Below, piece after piece: positions 47,659-56,508 of a DNA stretch of 64,000 nucleotides. Within the stretch, counting starts at the first letter, position 1. Every line of letters begins with the position of its first letter. The stretch is from positions 5,411,543-5,475,542 of the forward strand of contig NC_049979.1 in NCBI RefSeq assembly GCF_000003815.2, written 5' to 3'. The stretch comes from Branchiostoma floridae. Its lineage: Eukaryota > Chordata > Leptocardii > Amphioxiformes > Branchiostomatidae. Both the position numbers and the translations under genes were made by a program. A model generated the notes under the pieces. The model did not search any database. It was not told the DNA's origin and saw only the letters and a list, made by a program, of their open reading frames with translations.

Positions 47659-47776
47659 TAGCCTGGGTACCATCCTCCGTAGTGACGGCTGGCTCAATGC
47701 TTCGCTTGCTCCGTGGTTAGCAAGCATATGTATTGAGACAGTGGTCACTACCGAGGATGGTACTCTACTCAGGCTA
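47659..47776. mobile_element. Mutator-like foldback MITE, family TAGCCTGG, copy 3
   Basis: TAGCCTGGGTACCATCCTC against GAGGATGGTAC...CAGGCTA; perfect 9-bp duplication AGTTATCAC at 47650-47658 and 47777-47785. Confidence 0.88.
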
Positions 47777-47984
47777 AGTTATCACAATTTTGGATGACTT
47801 GTTTGACACCACTTTCTCACCAATGAAACTACTGGTAGCGAATCAACACAACACTCCTACCTTCTCTACTCAAATCAGACAGGGAATTTTGTAAATAATG
47901 TCCAGAACAACTCTACTCTACTCTACTCAACTGTTCAACAACAACAACAAAATTCGAAAAGATTTTTGTGCTGGGTATTATACA

Positions 47985-48070
47985 GTTCAACTAAACATAG
48001 ACTTCTATCAACACAGATGAACTTTCAAGTTAAAATTTGAAGATTCATCAACAACAAAATTTGAACACTT
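47985..48070 (-). mobile_element. Penelope-like end fragment
   Basis: ACTTCTATCAACACAGATGA (48001-48020) is the reverse complement of 17309-17328 in the GIY-YIG element. A related fragment lies near 32407. Confidence 0.55.
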
Positions 48071-48283
48071 TGTTTGTGATCATTGGCTTCAGATTGCTGG
48101 AGTTTGCATCCAACTTTCAAACAAGAAAGGTGAAAGTGAAGGAGACGCAACGCAGCTGACATTAATTTCACTGATCAGCTGGTATAGCATCGTACGACTA
48201 CCAACAAATAATAACTGGTCCGCCCAAGAAACTTGACATAAACTAGAGACAGCGAGGCTCACAATTCGAAGGCAAAAACTTAC

Positions 48284-48400
48284 CGACTTGACCATGGGTG
48301 TATTCTCCAAAGTCCCTAGCTCCTTCCGTGCGGATATGACACGGGTGTCTATGATTTAAAGAGTTTTCTGGGAAATTCTAAATACAAACCGGAGGTCATC
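48284..48400 (-). other. EHBP1: EHBP1 probable non-coding first exon, with a short uORF
   Basis: A strong donor (CAAGTCG then GTAAGT, minus strand) lies at 48284/48283. The upstream boundary (transcription start) is not visible and is set loosely. An ATG at 48295 is out of frame with the main start: spliced to the exon beginning at 45838 it reads ten codons and stops at TAG. So EHBP1 translation would start at 45800, downstream of a short uORF. Based on splice sites only. Confidence 0.45.
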
Positions 48401-49883
48401 CTCCATCTTAGCATACATTAGGTGACCTAATTTCGTCACGTGACCATCAATGCTTGATGCACGATGGGAAGGGTGTTTTCCCGCCACCGTCGGTGTATTT
48501 AAGAGTCGACATAAATCCCAAGAATTCTCACCTTACCAGTTCTTAACAGTTAAGGAAGACATCAAAAGGTGATGATTTAAAATATTGGTGGATCTATTTC
48601 TCTCTTTCCTCTTTACTTATGGTTACCATGAGATACAGCGTACTGTTCATACTTTACCCAGCATGCACTTACAACTCTCATAATTTAACCTTTTTATTGG
48701 CCTAGAGAATGCTATAATTAACATTGAAAATAATTGTTTCTTCACATATATGTACATATTGATTTTTTCATACCAAAAAAATGCGTGTCAGCTCAAGAAG
48801 TCTCAAATTCCGTAGTCTAAGATCTTGTATTATGCTGATGCCAACACGGTACGCCTGGTATTGAGGTAAGCTTGTTGTCTGCAGCCAGCAGCAGACGAAC
48901 AAGAAGCGATGTCTTCGCACAAGCGAGACCAGTCTGTGACGCGAAAAACGGCCCCAAAATCCGATTTCACGGGTAAGGATACCACTATAGAAGAACACCA
49001 TCCCTTTCTTGTAATTTCCGGATGTTCATTATGTTAGTTATGTCGACTGAACCGAGTTTACCATAGGCTTGACTTGTTTTCATGTCGGCTGCTAGCTTTG
49101 GGTCCCCGGCCGATTTGTTGTGAGCGGGAAAAGTCCACTAATGCGACGATTCCCCCTTTGAACCTAACTGGTTGTCCCCCAGAATTGTACAAAATTCAGT
49201 TTTCCTACTGACATGCCAGACTTTTATTGCAAATGGATGACTAGTCATTTTTTTTCTAAACGATTTGATTCCTTCTCGGTTTTGGACTCCGTCAGGTTGG
49301 TGAAACCGCCATTTTGAAAATCATGTTTTCCTGCTTTGCTTCCAAATGGCGCGGGCTTATCTCGGCTTTAAGAACATTATTAGTGTCATCTTATTCATTT
49401 CTCAAACCAAAGTGATACACGGTGTTGTAAGACGTAAATTCACATTCTTTACCTGCTCAGTTGTTTGTGACAATTCGGTTTGAAGCGGAATTGTCGCAAT
49501 TTATTGTTGCATATTTTGTAGCAGACGTAAAATTCGCGCGAAAGGGAGCATGACAATATTCCTCTTGTTGACAGCGGTAATCGGTGGATTGGTCGTTCGC
49601 GCGTCTTTAAAATGACGCCTTTTGTGCTAAGTATGTTATGAATTCAGTTGCTTCAGAGTGAATGAACTGAAGACAAATCTATTTTATGAAGAAGATATTG
49701 ATATTAAATTAAAGTCTTGCAAATTTTATATGCGACATGTACAGTATGATGTACAGTAAGAGTCAATATGAACATAAATTAATGTATTTTGTACATTAAA
49801 TTCTGAAGAGTATAGAGTAGAGTATAGCACCATAGATGCTGAAAAAATTGTGACAATGATTTGAGACCATAGAGTACATCTTC

Positions 49884-49906
49884 ATATATATATATATATA
49901 TATATA
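49884..49906. repeat. (AT)n microsatellite
   Basis: About ten AT dinucleotides in the intergenic region; a shorter (AT)n occurs at 7155-7171. Confidence 0.95.
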
Positions 49907-49924
49907 CATTGCTGTATAACAGAG

Positions 49925-50095
49925 GGGTTCAAGGACTGCTAAACTGACCATGCCAAACGGCTTTAGGCCTTTTAGGGTAACGGTTCAGCATCTGGGTTTG
50001 TGATCTGGCAGCTTAGGTTCTGTGCAGGTTTGAATCATGGGAGGCAGGACATCGTTTCTTTTTCTACTCCTTTCCTACTCCTTGATAAACCTCTC
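49925..50095 (+). mobile_element. tRNA-derived SINE, copy 1
   Basis: CTGCTAAACTGACCATGCC, then AACGGTTCAGCATCTGGG (A box) and GCAGGTTTGAATCATGGG (B box), ending in a pyrimidine-rich TTTCTACTCCTTTCC tail. Same family as 50768-50925. Confidence 0.75.
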
Positions 50096-50341
50096 CACTG
50101 GGGCATCCACCCCAGGTTCACAGCAACAGTGGAGCCAGTGGTTGTAGTGGCGCTGAAATAGAAATACGAATGAAGTGCAAAAACAAGCCAAAAGCAACTA
50201 CATTTGTAAATGCCTGTTGTACAAGAACAGTATAACAAGCTCTTTAAAAAAGGCAGGGCAATATTGATTGCCAAACATTCAAGATTGTAAAATACAAATC
50301 TGTCAATCTAACTCTAACAGAAGAGTATAATTCAAAAGATT

Positions 50342-50394
50342 GCAGCAAAACAATGTCTAATATTTCTTAGAAATATTAGACATTGTTTTGCTGC
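50342..50394. repeat. Perfect 25-bp hairpin with 3-nt loop
   Basis: 50342-50366 is the exact reverse complement of 50370-50394 (arms beginning GCAGCAAAACAATG), with TTA between. It lies 66 bases upstream of the zinc-finger start codon, just before a pyrimidine-rich tract that could end an upstream intron. No transposon signature was found around it. Confidence 0.9.
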
Positions 50395-50459
50395 TGATTT
50401 TTTTTCTCATTTGTCAAGTAGTGAAAGAACAAGCAAGTTCCTCTTCAGCAGCCGCTGCC

Positions 50460-50534
50460 ATGACCCAGAAGTCAGGACACCAGGAGCCAGCGAAGGGGAA
50501 GACTCATGAGAGAGAAGCTAAGACCAAAGCCTCT
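50460..50534 (+). CDS. Zinc-finger gene coding exon 1
   Basis: The first ATG (context GCCATGA) opens 25 charged codons (MTQKSGHQEPAKGKTHER) ending at GTAAGT. Phase 0. A plausible acceptor lies upstream near 50426 (TTTGTCAAGTAG), so a non-coding exon further up is likely. Confidence 0.75.
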
Positions 50535-53500
50535 GTAAGTTTTTAGTAGTAGATTTTTAGTATTTAAGAATCATGAAATGATAATGAGCCATGCCCGAAT
50601 TATGTGTCTCAAGTGAATGAAGTTAGGCCACAAAGATTGAACTGAGACTGCTGTAAAGGTTTGTAGATCAGAACAGAATAGGTTGTGCATAAAGCAGCAA
50701 AAGAAGGTACCTGCATGATGCATTAATTTTGAAGATGTTAAAAGGCGTGTTGTCAATGTTATTGTAACAGTGGGGTTCAACGACTGCTAAACTGATCATG
50801 CCAAATGGCTGTAAGCCTTTTGGCCGAACGATTTAGCGTCTCGGTTGTGATCTGCCGGCGCGGGTTCGAATCTCGGCAGTCAGGATTTTGTTTCTTTCTG
50901 TTTCTACTCCTTTCTTACATTGTTTGCACTTCTTCAGATCAAAGAGGCAGCAGCCCGCAGAAGGCAGAACAAGGGAGAGGCGGAGGGCGTGACCTTAGAC
51001 CAGCTCAGGAAGATGTCCGAGTTCTCGCTGGTCAAGCGCTTTGCCCAGTTTGTCCAGGAGGTGTCCTGTCGCACCAACACCGTGCGGCACGTCTACTCCT
51101 GCCAGCTGATCCCGTCGCGGTGCCAGGCGGCGTTCGAGGACGCCGGCACCAACGACGGGCGGGATCAGATCAAGAGGCATTTACTGAGTCACGTTGGTGA
51201 ACTGTTGCAGGAGTGTGCTAGTGGTAAGACATTGAAACATCTTTCTTGAGCAGTCTTAGTGCAACACTTAGTGTTAATTTTAAAAGGCTGACAACGCTTT
51301 ATGCTAATTTCTGGAAGGCAACAAAATCAAGCTATGTTTGATGCCATTTCCATTTTAAAAGATACCCAAGGTTTTAAGCTGTAAAGATTTTTGGTGGCGG
51401 CGCCCCTATATTTCACCAATGATGGGCGAAATCAGATCAAGAGGCATTTACTGAGTCATGTTGGTGAACTGTTGCAGGAGTGTGCTAGTGGTAAGGCATA
51501 GAAAGATGATCTTTCTTACCCAGTCGTTACATGTACAATTGGCTCACTGAATATATTGTATTCCATACTTGCATAAGTTATGTTTGTTTCAATCAGTGTT
51601 CTAGCCAGCCTGAAATTTTTGTCTGTCCCCAGCTGCAAAATTCCATCAAAGGATGGATGCTGTGTAGAACTCTGGTTTCAATGTAACATTACTGATCAAC
51701 AAGTGGTTTTCTTATTGCAGAACCAGAAAAAGTGAAGAAGATGACTTTTCATCCAGTTGGAAGTTCCACCTACAAGAAGAAAAAAGCTGATGATGCATCT
51801 CTTGGTAATGCGGATGATCTCCTATTTCTCCTATATAATGTTTTGTGCTCTCAAGATTACAAAGAAATATCTTTTTTTTATGTTACCTTCACTGAAGGGA
51901 ACATGTCTGTTTTTGCTTTGTTTCTTCTTCTTTTCCGCACAAATAAGGTTAACGACCTGGACCAGACGGCTGTCACCATGGTAACCGGTAAAGTAGCAGG
52001 CACCATGTGGTGTTCGGTTACATAATGTAGCAAATGTCAGATCTAGAGGGGCTCGGGTCACTACATTTAGAAATGTGTTCAAATAAGAATGAACAAAACA
52101 GTTGCCAGTGTTAGACTACAACATGTGAAGGTATATAGTAGAGTAGATTCATCCCTCAAGCTACCGTGACATCTTGCACACTGCAATCGTCCCTCAGAAA
52201 GACATCTGGAGCCGCATAGTTCAAGTTTTGAACTTTTATTCAGCCTGTCGGCCAAACTAGTTTCGCTATGTACAGCTTCTTCAGTGGCTAGAGGCTAAAT
52301 GACACAAGTACAGTGAAGTTTGCACTTATATACCTTTCCAGTGCGTTCTGCCCTGGTACATTTTGCACCTTAGATCCTAGAGGCAGGTTGCCCTGACCTT
52401 AAGTGACCTATGACCTATGACTTTATCTATTGTTCTAGAACAGTTACACATGTCATAAAAAGGTCTGTTTACACATTCGATATACAAGAAGTAAGGGGTG
52501 CACTGATCCATCTTTTTCCGAGATGTTGTCTTCCCTCAGCTGTTTATCTTGCTCTGGCGTGCAGCTCTGGCTTCTCAGCATCTTGTGGGCTTTGGACAAC
52601 TTGTGGATGACGTCCCCTTTCTTCCCTTTCTCGCTGGTGTAGTGGGCAGTGATGGTAGTTTCGTGGCGCACTCGGTGGTATCTCAGTGTCTTCCTTGTGC
52701 TCGACTTGGCGGTGATGGTTTAGTCCAGCATGCGTCTTTGTAGAGGGCTCGTCTTGCTTCTCGGTGCTTTCTTGTTTCTCGGTCATTCGAGCCCATAACA
52801 CTGAGGAAGCCACACGGCGAAACATGTTTGTTGTGTGTCGGTTCGAATAAAGTTCCTAAACGGGGAACATGCGGCTCCAGCGTCTTTTCTGAAGATGTGG
52901 CGTAAGTGTGAACGGTTGGCTGAGGTCTCCTTCTCCACATATATCTACAACATGTGAAGGTAACATTCTGTATTTGCTTGCAAATATTAACTTTCTAGTT
53001 TTTTATTGTACTTTCTTTGGATACATCAAAAGATTCAAACATAAATGATTCATTCTCTTTATAAATTAACATATTTCCATATTTTTGAACAAGCAGCTTG
53101 CTTATAAATTGTTTATTTTGACATCCCTTGTCATCCACAGAGACAGATGAGAGTTACGTTCCCACAGCTAAGAGAACAAGATCAGGCACAGCGTTGGCCC
53201 GGCGACAGTCTGCTGACATCATCAAGCCTGAAGCTACCACAACTGATGGTAAAATTGTTTATCTCTGCACAACAAGAAACATGTACATTGTCAATGTTGA
53301 GTCCATTTCTGTCTAAATGCACCAAATTTCTGGAAGATTTGAGGATAGAATTGTGGATCAAACATTACTGTTAACATTGTCATCAGACATAGGAAAAAAA
53401 TGTTGTGTTTCATATTTCAGTCCTGAAAAAAATAGGGTCAGTAGGTAGGTAGTATCTCCCCCCCCCCCATTTTTCCTAGGCCTCACTATAGCAGATGATT

Positions 53501-56500
53501 GTAGCATGTACTCAGGGGTTCTGATATTTTGCAGGAACAGTGGAGGTCGAGCACAGTACATGCATGGTCCCAGTCACGACTGTGGTGGACAACCTGGCGC
53601 TGCCCGACCCCCAGCTCCTGAACCACTCCAGCTTCACCATGATCAAAACAACTCAGGACTCGGAGGAAATCCTGCTGGTTCCCAAGGGGCAGCTCATCCC
53701 CCTGTCTCCCCTCATCAAACAGGACGATCCCAACGTTTCTGCAGAAGGAAAGTCTCCACAGAAACATGTTCCCAACATCCTGAGGAGAAACCGCAAACAA
53801 ACATTCAACAACATTCTGACCGATGGGGAGATCCCCACCTCCAACATCATCGAACAAGGCAGTTCACAACCACAGACCCCTCCTCACTCTCAGGAGAGAC
53901 CTGCCAAGAGGTCTGTATCTGTATCTTTATAGCCGGTATAACTGCCCTTCGGCATAGCACACCAGCTTCTGTATCTGTATCTATATAGTCAGTATAACCG
54001 CCCTTCGGCGTAACACACCAGCTTCTGTATCTGTATCTATATAGCCAGTATAACCACCCTTCGGCGTAACACACCAGCTTCGAAGGCACGCGAGCTGGTT
54101 GTATTACACCGATGGACCCGTCACACCTAACTTTTGCACATTTATTTGCAAGCGTTCTTTGAAGCTATCCAGAGAAGATGCCCCTACTGTATTTGGTGAT
54201 AACAAATTCCACTCTACGATAGATCTGGGAAAATAGAATTTTTGAACACCTCGATCCTAGGTTGGTAACTCTGGTACTTGAAGACTAAAAGACTGTTTCT
54301 TGTTCTTTTTCAGGTCGCCTGTCAAGTCTCCATCCAAGCGGGCAGCTAAGATCCTGGAGAGCATGGCCAACCGAGGGAGCATGACCACCCGGTCCAGCAA
54401 GCTGCAGCCTCACCACGATCACAACTACACCAGCCCGTCCGGGGCGGCGTCGAACCAGACCACCACCACCACAACGGCACCGACGACGTTGGACGGCAAT
54501 GCCAACCTGAAGCTGCTGTCTCAGCTTGCTGTCCAGCAGAGCGCTGAAGTGAATGGAGAAGGTGAACAGGAAGAGGAAGAGGAGGATGGGTCTGATACAG
54601 AGGAGGAGGAGGAGGAAGAAGATGTTAAGCCGAACCCTTATCTGTACGGAGTCATCCTGGAGGGCGACGCTCTGGTGGGGAAGCAGCCGTCGCCACGGAA
54701 ACCGGGAGCCAGAGGTCAGCTGAAGAAGGGTGTGAAGAAGATGCCCGTCTCCAAGGCAAAGCTGGCAGATAACCAGGAGGCAGGAGAGGATCCGGAGCAG
54801 AAGAAAACGAGGGTAGGACATGGTGTACATATGATTTATAAATGATAATCATGTGCATTTTACAGTAGAGTATACTTTTTTTACATTTACCATGTGCCTA
54901 AAATTAAAATATGCAACTTGACTTCAATTATGATTTAGACACAGTGCTGTTGTGCATTAGAAAAAGTAAAAATACCAGCAAAAACAATATGTATTCCCCT
55001 ATCTTGGAAAACCTACTGAAGGAACATTGAAAGAAGCATTTGAATTTGTTGTCTCCTCTGCTATGCTACAGCAAAAGGCTCTGGACTTGTTGAATCAACT
55101 TAAGAGGAAGAAGTTGCCCCGCCCGGAGGATGTGTATGTGCCCTTCATTTGTGACATCTGCGGGAAGCATTATACAGCCTCGGCCACCCTCATCAGCCAC
55201 CTCAGGAGCCACGCAGGTACTTACTTTTTACTTATCCTCTTCATCATCGTAAGGCTGTGATAAGTTTCCTCCACTGGGGTCTGCTCTGTGCAAGGGGCTG
55301 AGCAGCATCCCAGGTGATCTCCAAGGCCACTTAATTAGCCACAGTGCATCTCCATGTAGTTTTAGGACGCCCCCATTTTCTCCTCCCCTTGGGGGCCCAA
55401 TGTAGAGCAACTTTGGGGATACGGTCATCCGACATCTGTAGAACATGGCCCAGACATTTTTTAGCCTTCTGATGGCAATTTCAGTAGGCAACTGTCTTGT
55501 GTTTGTTTTTCTGTACAGTTCTTTATTACTGATTTTATTTGGCCAGTAGATGTGTTAACGTACCATGCGGGTACGTTAAGACATGCGCATCTACTGGCCG
55601 AATCTTGTTTCATAGAAATTAAAATTTTGTTATTCTGAAACTTGGTTACTATAAGTAGCAAATGTAGGCATATCAAACATGTTATCTAATGTAATAGAAT
55701 TAATACAATGGAGCAGGACATTGTTGCAATGATGCTGATGAATGTGATGAAATACGCTTTTATTCCAGGTATCAAGCCCTACAGTTGTAAACTTTGCAAG
55801 GCCACGTTTACCCGGCTGCATAGTTTGAATTACCACATGATGATGCACAACAACCAGAGTCGCTTCACCTGTGAACACTGTGGTCGCAAGTTTCGCCACC
55901 CCAGCCACTTCAAGGTAAGATTTCCCATACTTCAAAATACAAAGATATGGAGGTGCAGCATACTGTAAAGGAGTTATGACATACTGTAAATGCATTTAAG
56001 TTTGCGGGGATTTACTTTTGTGGTAGTGGGAAAATGGAGTGTTTGCAGTGGTTTTAAGTTCGTGGTAGCGCAATAGACTGTAGTAAAAAACTATTATGGA
56101 AAAATGTTTGCGGTGGTTTTAAGTTCACGGTGAAGTGGCCACTGTGAAAACCGTGAACATAAAACCACTGCACACATCTCTGCATTTCCAGTATGTTCAT
56201 GCAATAGTTGTAGATTGTCATGTATGACTACTAGTGATAACATGACTACTAATGCATATAAGAATGTGCTTTTTACACTTTACACAATTGTATGGATATA
56301 TTGCAAAGTGAATCACAGCACAAAGTGAGTCTGTCGTCTGTTCTTGCAGGAACATTTGCGCCGACACACCGGCGAGTCCCCGTTCGCCTGCTGCGACTGT
56401 CCGCGCAGATTCAAGACCAGGAACACCTACAAGAGACACCTGAGGTCCAAGCACGGCAAGATCCTCACAGTCAGCGGGATCATTCCTATGAGAGTGGATG

Positions 56501-56508
56501 TCGCATAG
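50460..56508 (+). CDS. C2H2 zinc-finger protein, nine coding exons, 625 aa
   Basis: Probable nuclear DNA-binding protein. Exons: 50460-50534, 50938-51223, 51721-51804, 53141-53248, 53535-53910, 54314-54812, 55072-55216, 55769-55914, 56350-56508 (stop TAG 56506-56508); all junctions are GT/AG and in phase. Layout: basic N terminus; residues 26-120 helical with a Cys/His-rich segment; a disordered Ser/Thr/Pro-rich middle; an acidic Glu run near residues 400-410; four C2H2 fingers at 503-523, 531-551, 559-579 and 587-608. A TGE linker joins fingers 3 and 4. The protein ends 17 residues after the last finger. I do not recognise the orthologue. Zinc binding is family knowledge; transcriptional regulation is inferred. 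Confidence 0.9.
50768..50925 (+). mobile_element. tRNA-derived SINE, copy 2, next to a splice acceptor
   Basis: Head TGGCCGAACGATTTAGCGTC and GCGGGTTCGAATCTCGGC (intact B box). The pyrimidine tail TTTCTACTCCTTTCTTAC ends 12-15 bases before the acceptor AG of zinc-finger exon 2 (50937). Confidence 0.8.
50938..51223 (+). CDS. Zinc-finger gene coding exon 2 (N-terminal Cys/His segment)
   Basis: Residues 26-120. Starts IKEAAARRRQNKG, then a helical EFSLVKRFAQFVQEV stretch, then VYSCQLIPSRCQAAF and IKRHLLSH, a C-x6-C...H-x4-H pattern like an enlarged zinc finger. Its acceptor pyrimidine tract lies at the tail of a SINE. A partial copy of this exon lies downstream at 51415-51490. Confidence 0.9.
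51415..51530 (+). repeat. Partial duplicate of zinc-finger gene exon 2 and its donor
   Basis: 51415-51490 repeats exon bases 51148-51223 at a 267-bp offset with five substitutions, four of them synonymous, and keeps the GTAAG donor (51491). No acceptor AG stands at its left edge, so it is not a complete exon. Confidence 0.9.
51594..51674 (+). mobile_element. hAT MITE, family CAGTGTTCTAGCC, copy 5 (81-bp deletion form)
   Basis: Ends CAGTGTTCTAGCCAGCC and GATGCTGTGTAGAACTCTG; perfect 8-bp duplication GTTTCAAT at 51586-51593 and 51675-51682. The middle present in other copies is missing. Confidence 0.93.
51721..51804 (+). CDS. Zinc-finger gene coding exon 3
   Basis: Residues 121-148, EPEKVKKMTFHPVGSSTYKK, basic. 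Phase 1 to 1, acceptor TTGCAG, donor GTAATG. A short hAT MITE (51594-51674) sits 46 bases upstream. Confidence 0.85.
52130..52960 (-). mobile_element. Penelope-like element fragment in intron 3
   Basis: Left part: TCGGCCAAACTAGTTTCGC...CTTCTTCAGTGG; right part: CACTGAGGAAGCCACACGG and CGAAACATG. These are opposite-facing copies of the end signature of Penelope-like elements. Minus-strand frames between (for example KGDVIHKLSKAHKMLRS) are broken and unrecognised. Confidence 0.5.
53141..53248 (+). CDS. Zinc-finger gene coding exon 4
   Basis: Residues 149-184, Ser/Thr/Arg-rich (AKRTRSGTALARRQS), with a possible nuclear localisation sequence KRTR. Phase 1 to 1, 108 nt, so skippable in frame. Confidence 0.85.
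53535..53910 (+). CDS. Zinc-finger gene coding exon 5
   Basis: Residues 185-309, mixed hydrophobic and Pro/Ser-rich, no recognised domain. The donor GAG|GTCTGT is weak and its intronic side is already the first unit of a 56-bp tandem repeat; it was chosen because AG + G(TCG) restores Arg-Ser in frame and the alternative reads into a stop. Confidence 0.85.
53911..54080. repeat. 56-bp tandem repeat, three copies
   Basis: Unit with TCTGTATCTGTATC, TATAACCGCCCTTCGGCGTA and ACACACCAG. The first unit starts at the donor of zinc-finger exon 5. Downstream (54081-54270) looks like the body of an old retroelement; identity unsure. Confidence 0.88.
54314..54812 (+). CDS. Zinc-finger gene coding exon 6 (acidic)
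   Basis: Residues 310-476. Begins SPVKSPSKRAAKI, then a Thr run, then two Glu-rich runs and NPYLYGVILEGD, a hydrophobic patch after acid that could bind a partner. Ends basic. Phase 2 to 0. Confidence 0.88.
55072..55216 (+). CDS. Zinc-finger gene coding exon 7 (finger 1)
   Basis: A helical QKALDLLNQLKRKK lead, then finger 1: C503-x2-C506, H519-x3-H523 (FICDICGKHYTAS...LRSH). Phase 0 to 1. Confidence 0.93.
55769..55914 (+). CDS. Zinc-finger gene coding exon 8 (fingers 2 and start of 3)
   Basis: Finger 2: C531, C534, H547, H551; finger 3 begins C559, C562 and is split by the intron before its first His (H575, exon 9). The linker between fingers 2 and 3 (NNQSR) is not the TGEKP type. Confidence 0.93.
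55984..56191. mobile_element. Mariner-type MITE (CTGTAAATGCA), copy 2
   Basis: CTGTAAATGCATTTAAG and TCTGCATTTCCAG between TA pairs; same interior TGCGGTGGTTTTAAGTTC words as 46216-46422. Confidence 0.78.
56350..56508 (+). CDS. Zinc-finger gene last coding exon (fingers 3-4, stop)
   Basis: Completes finger 3 (H575, H579), TGESPF linker, finger 4 C587, C590, H603, H608 (H-x4-H), then a 17-residue hydrophobic-basic tail ending at TAG. A mariner-type MITE lies in the intron just upstream. Confidence 0.95.
   Translation, partial: EHLRRHTGESPFACCDCPRRFKTRNTYKRHLRSKHGKILTVSGIIPMRVDVA

Larger units (their letters stand above)
48401..50425. promoter_or_regulatory. Head-to-head intergenic stretch, probable shared promoter region
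   Basis: About 2 kb separates the divergent EHBP1 and zinc-finger genes. The part from 48900 to 49620 has more CpG than its surroundings (for example TTCGCGCGTC near 49597), which fits a promoter. It also contains an (AT)n run at 49884-49906 and a SINE (49925-50095). No TATA box or start site could be assigned. Confidence 0.4.

Noticed and set aside
50342-50394. microRNA precursor
   Set aside because: The stem is perfect and the loop is three bases, unlike animal pre-miRNAs; kept only as a structural palindrome.
51415-51490. A second, mutually exclusive copy of zinc-finger exon 2
   Set aside because: Only the 3' part is duplicated and no acceptor AG precedes it, so it cannot be spliced in as a whole exon.
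54285-54830. 181-residue minus-strand frame
   Set aside because: Shadow of zinc-finger exon 6; the plus strand has flanking splice sites and fits the gene.
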